Below, one piece after another: positions 40,916-48,318 of a DNA stretch of 64,000 nt. Both the position numbers and the translations under genes were made by a program. The stretch is from the NCBI RefSeq assembly GCF_035317345.1, contig NZ_JAYKTU010000001.1. One strand, 5' to 3'. The notes below the pieces were generated by a model. The model was given only the letters and a program-made list of their open reading frames with translations, searched no databases and was not told where the DNA came from. The DNA comes from Cellvibrio fontiphilus. Its GTDB lineage: Bacteria > Pseudomonadota > Gammaproteobacteria > Pseudomonadales > Cellvibrionaceae. Every line of letters begins with the position of its first letter. Positions within the stretch are counted from its first letter, which is position 1.

Positions 40916-42448
40916 TTATTGGTTGTCCAGATAAATGCCGCCTGACTGTTCCTGCAGCAGGCCGCTGCGCACCAAAAATTGTTGATGACTGCTGACGTCC
41001 CCGCTGATGCGACTGATGGCGTTGCGCATTTGCGCCAGCTCTTCCACCACCAAATCCTTGTTAAACATCATGACTTTGGGGTGTTGGTAGCGGGGTAACT
41101 GCTGAAACCCGGAGAACATAGATAGCCAGGAGGTCATCTGGAAAAAATCCGCATCGCGGAAACGAAGGCTGGCGGTTTCATCAAATTCCTGTAGCCGTTC
41201 TGCGAGGCTGTTGGGGATGGTGTTGTGCCGGCAGTCGTCCCAAAACGCCTGGCCCTCACGCTGGTTAAGGTGATAGTGAAGAATGATGAAATCGCGCAGT
41301 TTTTCAGTTACCTCACCCAGCGTGGCATTGGCGTAGTCACTTAAGGCGCTGCAGTCGCCGCTATGCGGGAAGTGATTGAACAGGCAGTTGAGCGCGGTCT
41401 GGATCATGTAAATACTGGTGGATTCCAGTGGCTCCAAAAAACCGCTTGCCAGACCTATGGCAAAGACATTTTTATTCCAGGTTTTGCGCCGCATACCGGT
41501 GTTAAAACGAATCACACGTGGCGCCGCCAGCGGCCTGCCTTGCAGGTTTTGCTCAAGTTCAGCGAGCGCATCTTCATCGCGCAGGTGATGGCTGGAGTAG
41601 ACATAGCCGTTGCCGTGCCGGTGTTGCAAGGGAATGCGCCATTGCCACCCCGCAGTGGCAGCAAGGGCGCGGGTATAGGGTGGCAACTGGTCTTGATGTT
41701 CGCAGGGCATGGCGAGGGCGCGATCACAGGGCAGCCATTGGTTCCAGTGCTCGTAACCTGTGTGTAAGGCCTCCTCGATCAGCAGTCCACGGAAACCTGA
41801 ACAATCGATAAAAAAATCGCCTTCCAGCAAGCTGCCATCGGCGAGCACCAACGCAGTGATGGCGCCACTGCTGGGGCATTGCTGGCAGTGGCTGATAGTG
41901 GCGGGCACATGGGTTACGCCACGTTTGGTCGCAAAGCCCTGTAGATATTGTGCGAACAAACCGGCATCAAAATGGTAGGCGTAGTTAAAGCGGGCCAACT
42001 CGCTGGCATCGTCTTTGGCAAGGGCGAACTTGTGCTGGCGTGCCAGTTGCGCAGCGAGCGAATAATCATCAAGCGGGCCGGCCTTGCCGGATCGGCGCGC
42101 GTAAGCCCAATAGTGGTGGAAGGGAACCTTGGCAATACTCACCCCGAAGGGGGCAAAGGGGTGGAAGAAGGCCGCGCCGGGTTTATGCCAGCCGTCAAAA
42201 TCTATACCCAGCTTAAAGGTCGCTTTAGTGGCCTGGATAAATTCCCGCTCGTTGATTCCCAAGTCATTCAGGAAGAGCTTCATGGCGGGTACTGTGGCTT
42301 CACCGACGCCGATTGTGCCGGTATCCGGCGATTCAACCAGCGTAATCTTGAGCGGTGTGTCGGCAAAGCGTTTGGCAAAAAAGGCTGCTGTCATCCAGCC
42401 GGCGGTGCCGCCGCCCACAATAACTAATGAGGAGATAGGTTCTAACAT
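40916..42448 (-). CDS. Flavin-dependent tryptophan halogenase-family protein
   Basis: 510-residue FADH2-dependent halogenase-like enzyme. FAD-binding 'GGGTAGWMTA' near residues 12-21; Lys79 in 'ATFKLGID' at the position of catalytic Lys79 in PrnA; the halogenase motif WxWxIP as W268-Q-W-R-I-P273; and Glu342 in 'EPLEST', matching the catalytic Glu of PrnA. All key residues are therefore present. Enzymes of this group halogenate tryptophan, indoles or other aromatics using HOCl formed from FADH2, O2 and halide. No partner flavin reductase gene is in the window. It lies 99 bases after a TonB-dependent receptor gene, a pairing common in Cellvibrio, Xanthomonas and Caulobacter where substrates are largely unknown. 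Confidence 0.9.
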   Translation of the reverse strand: MLEPISSLVIVGGGTAGWMTAAFFAKRFADTPLKITLVESPDTGTIGVGEATVPAMKLFLNDLGINEREFIQATKATFKLGIDFDGWHKPGAAFFHPFAPFGVSIAKVPFHHYWAYARRSGKAGPLDDYSLAAQLARQHKFALAKDDASELARFNYAYHFDAGLFAQYLQGFATKRGVTHVPATISHCQQCPSSGAITALVLADGSLLEGDFFIDCSGFRGLLIEEALHTGYEHWNQWLPCDRALAMPCEHQDQLPPYTRALAATAGWQWRIPLQHRHGNGYVYSSHHLRDEDALAELEQNLQGRPLAAPRVIRFNTGMRRKTWNKNVFAIGLASGFLEPLESTSIYMIQTALNCLFNHFPHSGDCSALSDYANATLGEVTEKLRDFIILHYHLNQREGQAFWDDCRHNTIPNSLAERLQEFDETASLRFRDADFFQMTSWLSMFSGFQQLPRYQHPKVMMFNKDLVVEELAQMRNAISRISGDVSSHQQFLVRSGLLQEQSGGIYLDNQ

Positions 42449-42501
42449 CGGGACCTCGCGCGGTTCAACAAACCTATAGATCGGGTCTTGCCGGGCAGAA
42501 T

Positions 42502-42535
42502 GGGTATAGGGCGCGGCAATCCGCGCCCTATACCC
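42502..42535 (-). other. Perfect 15-bp hairpin between receptor and halogenase genes
   Basis: GGGTATAGGGCGCGG (42502-42516) pairs exactly with 42521-42535 around a four-base loop. It lies 12 bases after the receptor stop and 53 bases before the halogenase start. No T-run follows in either direction, so it is unlikely to be a simple terminator. Such stable intercistronic stems often protect the upstream mRNA from 3' exonucleases and lower expression of the downstream gene. Confidence 0.75.
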
Positions 42536-42547
42536 GGTGGTGCCGGT

Positions 42548-45500
42548 TTAGAACTTGGCGTTCAGCCCAAGGGTGATGCGGCGTTCAAAGGTGTAGTACT
42601 CGCTGCGGAAGTCTTCCCAACGTCTGTATTTGATGGAGTCCTCCTCAGTCAGGTTCTGCACATTCAGGTTGATGTTAAAGCTCTCATTGATGTGGTAAGT
42701 GCTGCTCAGATCCACGTAAAGCGTTGAATCTTCCCAGGTGTCCAAGCCGCCCACCAAACCATCTTCACTGTTGCCCTGCAGCGGGTCCAGTGTCCAGTTG
42801 CTGAATTGACCGTCGTATTTCTTGCCCAGGTAGTTAGCGGCAACGCGGAATTCAAAGCGGTCATCGTTGTACCAGAGCACCAGGTTGGATTGATCTTCAG
42901 CGGTGGAGTTGAACGGAATATCCGAGTTATCAAACTGCAGTTTTTGTCCGTCTTTTTTGCTGGGTGAGTAGGTGTAGTTCCAGGTAATACCGGTGTTCGC
43001 CAGGAACCCGGGCAGGAAATCAAAGCTCTGCTGATAAGACAATTCCACACCCTCTACCGATGCGTCTTTGCCATTGATCAAGCGCTCCATGGTCGCACCG
43101 TTACGCACCACGCCATCGGAGTCCGCCAGCGGCGCTACTTTGGTTTCGGTGTCGGTGAAGCCGCCTATATCCATGTAGAACATAGTCAGGCCGAGCAGTG
43201 CGCTGTCCGCCGGATACCACTCGGCACCCAGGTTGTACACATTCGCGCTCCAGGGCGCCAGATAGGGGTTGCCGCCTTCTTTCACGCTGCCGATAGGCTG
43301 GTAACGTGAGCCGTCGGGCAATTCGATCTGGCTTTGGTAGGTCACGTCAGTGCCTTCGCCAAAGTTATTCAGCGGTTGCAGCGAGGTGCGCTCGTCGTAA
43401 GAGAAGCGGATCTTGTAGTCGTCCTCGAATGACAAAGTGGCATTCAGGCTGGGCAGGAAGTGGCTGTGGGTAACTACGGTGGTCACATCGCCCAAATCCA
43501 CAAAGTTGGTGTGGTTGACATCGCGACCGGAAATGACATCCGGGTCCATCTGCGCGGTATCAATCAGGTTTTTGGTAACCGTGATGGTGTCGGTCACGCG
43601 GCGTACGCCGACATTACCGGACAGGTTAATGCCAGGGCGCAGATCGTTGGAGAAATTGGCTTGCACATAGAAAGACTCGCGCGACTCCTCGATATGGTAG
43701 GAGCGGTGCGGGCGATCGCGTTTTACGTGGGTGGTGTCGTACAGCTCGTCCATAAATGCCACGTGATCACCAACACGGCCCACATCAATCATCGGGATGC
43801 TCACATCCAGCCCCTTAACACCGGCGCCAAAGTTGGTCACATTGCCGATATAGGGGGTTACATGGGCTTCATCCAGGTTTACACCGCGCACCGGTTCAAA
43901 GTTGATGCGTGGGTCAGTCGCCGGGTTTTGGGTTGCACCGGTTTGGATGCGGTAATCCCAAATGGCGCCTTGCGGTGCAAAGTAGGGGGTGTAGCCCGCC
44001 TCGTGATACTTCACCAGCATCTCGTATTCCTGGCCGTTGGCCGGGTTGTAAGCGGTCAGGCCGGTGGGCATGAAGTAATGGCTTTGGGTGCGGCTGGCTT
44101 CACGGTCGGAGAAGCGCATACCCACATCGAGCGAGGTAATACCTTCGTCGGCAAATTTGAAATTACCGTCAGCGCGCAACACATCCAGGTTTACGGATTG
44201 GCGCTCGCCCTCTAACCAGCTGGAATGGAAATACCAGGCCGCCGGGTCAGCCAGACGTGCGCTGAATGCCGGGTCGAAGCCAACAGTGACATCGCGCTTG
44301 TTGGCGTTGAAGGTCACCGGGTAGCGGTCGTCGATAAAACCGGGGTTCACTACACGGGTATCGCCATTAGTGTTATAGGCAATGCCGGCCGCGCCGCCCG
44401 GAGAATCAGCTTTTTGCGCCAAAATCAGGTTGCTGGTATTGCGCTTGGCTTTGGAGGTTACGTAGCGCAAGCTGCCGGTAAAGGCACCGCCACCGTCGTA
44501 CTTCAATTCCAGGCTGTTGTTGGCAGCAGAGGTATCGCGATAATCGGAGTTAACGCCGCCGCGCAAACTGCCGTCCATCATTTTCTTCCAGCCGGTGGTG
44601 TAGAACTGGGCGTACATATCTTCCTGACCCACAGGCGTAATACCGTAGACTTCGGTCAGGCGGTTGCGGTCGTAGTCTATAGCCTCTGCGCCCAAATGCA
44701 GGTAATTACCGGCGGCGACTTCATCCATTGTGTTGTAAAAAGAATCAACGTTCAGCTCAAAGCTGTCATTCAACTGGCTGTTGAAGTTGTAGGCCAAGCC
44801 CAGACGCTCACGCTCGGTATCGTTTTTGTACAGGCGTGGGCCGTCCCAGTTGGACATGGTGAGGTAGCGGTCTGATTTATCGCCATCGCCATTGGCGTCG
44901 CAGTTACAGCCCCAGCCTTCATCCTGCACATCGTTACCGGCACGGGTTTGCACACTGTTGTCAGACACGGTTTGGTCGGCAAAGGAAAACGCCAATGACA
45001 TGGCCGTTTGGTCGTCCCAGTTAAAACCCACCAGGCCACTGACTTCGGGATCGGTCGTTTTGGTGATGGAGCCTTCGCTGCCCTGCAAGCGCACCGAGCC
45101 GCTCAAGCCTTCATCCAGGCTCAACGCGCGACGCGTCAGCAGATCTACTGTGCCGCCTATGCCGCCTTCGAGATGCTTGGCATTCATGGATTTGGCCACG
45201 TTAGAGCCCGAGATCAGCGCAGAGGGTACATCGCGGTAGTCGGCCTGGCTGTTGAGGATATTTTCAGCGGTCAGGAACAGCTCGCCATTCAGGGTGGTTA
45301 ACACTTCGCGCGAACCGCGAATACTGACCAGCGCACCCTGACCGGCACTGCGTTGGATCTGGATGCCGGTGACGCGCTGCAGCGAGTCGGCAATGGTGGA
45401 GTCAGGCAGTTTGCCAATGTCTTCGGAGGAAATAGAGTCAACAATTTCTGCTGAGTTGCGTTTGACGTCAATGGCGCGTTCCTGGGCGGCACGCACCCCG

Positions 45501-45607
45501 GTCACTACCACTTCTTCCAGGCTGTTGTCTTGCGCGTAGGCGCCGCTGATGCTGGAGGCAATCAGCAAGGGGAGCAGTTTCCGGTGAAAATGTGCAGTCG
45601 TTTTCAT
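42548..45607 (-). CDS. TonB-dependent outer membrane receptor (halogenase-linked)
   Basis: 1019-residue receptor. Signal peptide (to 'GAYAQD'), TonB-box-like 'EEVVVTGVRAAQ', plug with 'IGKLPDSTIADSLQRVTGIQIQR' region, barrel ending 'LGLNAKF'. Its opening resembles the TonB-dependent receptors of Xanthomonas and Caulobacter linked to carbohydrate use. ATG 45607 has GAGGAA upstream. No STN domain and no adjacent FecI/FecR, so it is probably controlled in another way: two LacI-type palindromes lie 135-380 bases upstream. It is the first gene of a minus-strand run with halogenase, sugar-binding protein, chemoreceptor and a second binding protein. Confidence 0.92.
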   Translation of the reverse strand: MKTTAHFHRKLLPLLIASSISGAYAQDNSLEEVVVTGVRAAQERAIDVKRNSAEIVDSISSEDIGKLPDSTIADSLQRVTGIQIQRSAGQGALVSIRGSREVLTTLNGELFLTAENILNSQADYRDVPSALISGSNVAKSMNAKHLEGGIGGTVDLLTRRALSLDEGLSGSVRLQGSEGSITKTTDPEVSGLVGFNWDDQTAMSLAFSFADQTVSDNSVQTRAGNDVQDEGWGCNCDANGDGDKSDRYLTMSNWDGPRLYKNDTERERLGLAYNFNSQLNDSFELNVDSFYNTMDEVAAGNYLHLGAEAIDYDRNRLTEVYGITPVGQEDMYAQFYTTGWKKMMDGSLRGGVNSDYRDTSAANNSLELKYDGGGAFTGSLRYVTSKAKRNTSNLILAQKADSPGGAAGIAYNTNGDTRVVNPGFIDDRYPVTFNANKRDVTVGFDPAFSARLADPAAWYFHSSWLEGERQSVNLDVLRADGNFKFADEGITSLDVGMRFSDREASRTQSHYFMPTGLTAYNPANGQEYEMLVKYHEAGYTPYFAPQGAIWDYRIQTGATQNPATDPRINFEPVRGVNLDEAHVTPYIGNVTNFGAGVKGLDVSIPMIDVGRVGDHVAFMDELYDTTHVKRDRPHRSYHIEESRESFYVQANFSNDLRPGINLSGNVGVRRVTDTITVTKNLIDTAQMDPDVISGRDVNHTNFVDLGDVTTVVTHSHFLPSLNATLSFEDDYKIRFSYDERTSLQPLNNFGEGTDVTYQSQIELPDGSRYQPIGSVKEGGNPYLAPWSANVYNLGAEWYPADSALLGLTMFYMDIGGFTDTETKVAPLADSDGVVRNGATMERLINGKDASVEGVELSYQQSFDFLPGFLANTGITWNYTYSPSKKDGQKLQFDNSDIPFNSTAEDQSNLVLWYNDDRFEFRVAANYLGKKYDGQFSNWTLDPLQGNSEDGLVGGLDTWEDSTLYVDLSSTYHINESFNINLNVQNLTEEDSIKYRRWEDFRSEYYTFERRITLGLNAKF

Positions 45608-45741
45608 GCGTTGTTCCTCAATAGTTCTTCTTGTCTAACTTGTTATTAAATGTTGATCCCTTGATTCCGATGGAGCAGTAAGGCGGAAGCCCAAGTGGAT
45701 GTCAGGCATTTATCTTCACCAAAGGATTTCAGAATCCTAGA

Positions 45742-45755
45742 TGTAATCGTTTACA
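45742..45755. promoter_or_regulatory. LacI-type operator-like palindrome, proximal
   Basis: TGTAATCGTTTACA fits the LacI/GalR-family operator pattern TGTAANCGNTTACA. It is 135 bases before the receptor start, where a promoter is expected. A further short inverted repeat (AGGATT/AATCCT, 45723-45738) lies beside it. Part of a 522-base gap (45608-46129) that holds no gene that I can see. Confidence 0.6.
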
Positions 45756-45972
45756 TTTTCAAACCAAATTTATTCGTCAGATAGGTATTATTTTGTTTTT
45801 CATCGCTGAATGGCGTGGGGAATGATAGTAGGTGGGGTCTGGATCAGCACCAGCACTAATCAAACAACCAAATGATTATTAAGGGATTTTTTGTATTGCT
45901 GGGCTGGCGCTTGAGGTTTTATCGATAAAAACCGGCACAAATTTCGCCGTTTATGTGACATAGGTCTAGTTT

Positions 45973-45986
45973 TGTAAACGGTTACA
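45973..45986. promoter_or_regulatory. LacI-type operator-like palindrome, distal
   Basis: TGTAAACGGTTACA, again matching the LacI-family pattern; the palindrome extends with T on the left and A on the right. It is 366 bases before the receptor start and 231 bases from the proximal copy. Paired distant operators fit repression by DNA looping, but the cognate regulator is not in the window. Confidence 0.55.
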
Positions 45987-46129
45987 AAATGTTACCTTGG
46001 GTGACAAATCACAGGGGCGCAGCGCCCTGACATCCCCGGGCGGATTGTCGTGGGCGCTGTTTGTTGCTGGTTAGTCGGGAATGCTTGAGGATGATTTGAA
46101 GGTGATGTAAAGGCGACTGGCTGCCTGGG

Positions 46130-46900
46130 TTAGTTACACAGCTGGATAGCCTGTTTGGCCTGGTTATCCAATTCGGTTTGCAGTTCGGGGGCTATGCGCA
46201 GTTGTTTCGCCAGCTCTTGCAGGTAGGCGCGCTCCATAAAGTTCTCTTCATCCACCATGAGTATGCTTGCCAGATACATTTCGGCCGCCATTTCCGGTGT
46301 AGTGGCTACTGCGGCAATGGCGGCGGGGTCGAGTGGCTTTTTCAGTTCCTGATCCATCCAGCCCAGCAGATCGCGGTCCTGGGTGAGTTTGGCAATCTCT
46401 TCATCAATCAGCTGGCGCTCGCGGTCGTCCACATGGCCATCCGCTTTGGCGGCGGCAATCAGGGCAATCAAAATCGCGCGGCTGTGCTGTTCCGCTTGCG
46501 CCGGAGGCAGGCGATCAATGGTTTGCGGCGCTGGTGCGGCCACCCCTTTTTGTTGGTTCTGCCAGTTACCATAGGCCTTGTAAGCAATCACACCCAGGGC
46601 GGCCAAGCCGCCATAAGTCAGGACTGTACCGCCCATCTTGCGACCTTTTTTGCTGCCCAGCAGCAGGCCAAGGGCGCCACCCGCCAAGGCTGCGCCGCCT
46701 TTGCCGGATAACAAACCCGCCAGGCTGCCCAGCGGGGAGCTGTCGTTTTGCGACTGATTAGCGGATTGGTGGTTAGGCTGATTGTAGGCTTGGTTGTTGG
46801 AAGAGGGTTGCCAGCCACCAGACTGACCGGTGCCGCCTTTATTCTGTAACAAATCCGAGCCGGCCTTGAGCAATTGATTTAAAAGGTTGGTCGTGTTCAT
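46130..46900 (-). CDS. DUF533/TerB-like membrane-associated protein (YebE-like)
   Basis: 256-residue protein. The N-terminal half is Gln/Asn/Gly/Ser-rich and disordered, then a glycine-rich hydrophobic stretch ('GGALGLLLGSKKGRKMGG', 'YGGLAALGVIAYKAY', about 75-110) that probably inserts in the membrane, then a helical TerB-like domain with conserved acidic sites ('AKADGHVDDRERQLIDEEI', 'DEENFMERAYLQELA'). This is the DUF533 (YebE) pattern. Function is unknown; YebE belongs to envelope-stress-responsive genes in enterics. It stands alone between the receptor regulatory region and the divergent COG0523 gene. Confidence 0.8.
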   Translation of the reverse strand: MNTTNLLNQLLKAGSDLLQNKGGTGQSGGWQPSSNNQAYNQPNHQSANQSQNDSSPLGSLAGLLSGKGGAALAGGALGLLLGSKKGRKMGGTVLTYGGLAALGVIAYKAYGNWQNQQKGVAAPAPQTIDRLPPAQAEQHSRAILIALIAAAKADGHVDDRERQLIDEEIAKLTQDRDLLGWMDQELKKPLDPAAIAAVATTPEMAAEMYLASILMVDEENFMERAYLQELAKQLRIAPELQTELDNQAKQAIQLCN

Positions 46901-47071
46901 CTTGCCTCCTGAGTGGACAGACTATCTGCCGGTAATAACGCTGTGTGCATCTGCAATATACGTCTCAATGGGGCTTAAGACTGTAAAAGCAAACAAACTT
47001 GTGCCCGTGTCTTTGTAAAATAGTGTTTTGTTTGTTTTGTCCTGTCTGACAGATACTGTCGTTTTTCACAG

Positions 47072-48142
47072 ATGCCTATACCTATGACCTTCCAAGCCCA
47101 AACCCAAGCTCCAGCCAAATCCAAGTCACTGATTCCCACTAATATCATTACCGGCTTTTTGGGGGTGGGCAAAACCACTGCCATCAAACACCTCTTGCAA
47201 CACAAACCGGAGGGTGAGGTCTGGTCGGTACTGGTGAATGAGTTTGGCGAAATCGGCATAGATGGCGCCCTGCTGAAAGAAACCAATGCGCACATCCGCG
47301 AGGTGCCGGGGGGTTGTATTTGTTGCGTTGCCGGGCTGCCGATGAAAATGGCGCTCAATATGCTGATCGCGCGCACCAAGCCTGATCGCCTGCTGATTGA
47401 ACCCACCGGCCTTGGGCACCCGGAGGAGATTATCAACAGCTTGACCGGCGAGTATTACGACACAGTACTGGATTTGCGCGCGACCCTGACCCTGGTCGAC
47501 CCGCGCAAGTTGAGCGAGGAGCGCTACACCAACAACGCCACCTTTCAGGACCAAATCGCAGTGGCCGATGTCCTGATCGCTAACAAGGTCGACCAGTGCT
47601 CGCCGCTGGATCGTGCCAATTTTGATGACCTTGTCGCCAGTTTTGCGCCACCCAAACAGGCCGCGTTTGCGGTAGAGCAGGGCGCACTGGCATTGGCATG
47701 GCTGGATTACCCGCGCCAGAGCCATCAGCTCCAGCACCCCGGTTTACACAAGTCTGGCAGAGCCAATCGCCTAAGCCCGCAGCGGGAGTTGTACAACGCG
47801 GCGATCAAATTGCCCGAGGGCGAGGAGTTTGTGCGGCGGGAAAACAGCGGCCAGGGTTTTTATTCCTGCGGTTGGATGTTCCAACCGCAAATCCAGTTTG
47901 ACTTCAATCAACTCTTTGGCTGGATGACTGGCCTCGCGCTGGTGCGCGCCAAGGCGGTAATGAATACTGACCAGGGCGTATATATGTTTAACGCCGAGCA
48001 GGGCGTGCTGAGTGTCAAACCACTGGAGCTGGATGTTGAGCTGGATTTATCCGACAGCCGTATTGAATTAATAGACGACAAACCACTTGTCGTAACAGAG
48101 TTGGAAGCGGCTTTAATGGACTGCCGCCGCGCTGCGCCATGA
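47072..48142 (+). CDS. COG0523 metal-chaperone GTPase (CobW/YjiA-type)
   Basis: 356-residue G3E-family P-loop GTPase. Walker A in 'GFLGVGKTT' (about residues 28-36), a CxCC metal motif C82-I-C84-C85 in 'GGCICC', 'IEPTGLGHPEE' (switch II region), and 'ANKVDQC' as the guanine-specificity loop. A C-terminal CobW_C-like domain lies after residue 220. Family members move zinc or other metals to target enzymes; this one lacks a long His-rich stretch. ATG 47072 is used, ATG 47084 is possible. No Zur box was seen upstream, so a zinc-starvation link is not shown here. Confidence 0.88.
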   Translation: MPIPMTFQAQTQAPAKSKSLIPTNIITGFLGVGKTTAIKHLLQHKPEGEVWSVLVNEFGEIGIDGALLKETNAHIREVPGGCICCVAGLPMKMALNMLIARTKPDRLLIEPTGLGHPEEIINSLTGEYYDTVLDLRATLTLVDPRKLSEERYTNNATFQDQIAVADVLIANKVDQCSPLDRANFDDLVASFAPPKQAAFAVEQGALALAWLDYPRQSHQLQHPGLHKSGRANRLSPQRELYNAAIKLPEGEEFVRRENSGQGFYSCGWMFQPQIQFDFNQLFGWMTGLALVRAKAVMNTDQGVYMFNAEQGVLSVKPLELDVELDLSDSRIELIDDKPLVVTELEAALMDCRRAAP

Positions 48143-48318
48143 ATGGGGCCGGCGTCCAGAAATATCACCAACTTAACGTTAATGAGCTAAGGTTAGTGAT
48201 AGTGTGATGCTTGGCAGCCTTGAGTGCGTGCACCATCGCCAGCAACACCCAATAAAGCAACAGATGATAAAAGCAACACAATAAAACCAACCGGATAGAC
48301 GTTCAGAGGTCGATAAAA

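Noticed and set aside
43460..44215. 251-codon open frame on the plus strand
   Set aside because: Shadow inside the 1019-residue receptor gene; low-complexity Gly/Val/His composition typical of antisense frames.
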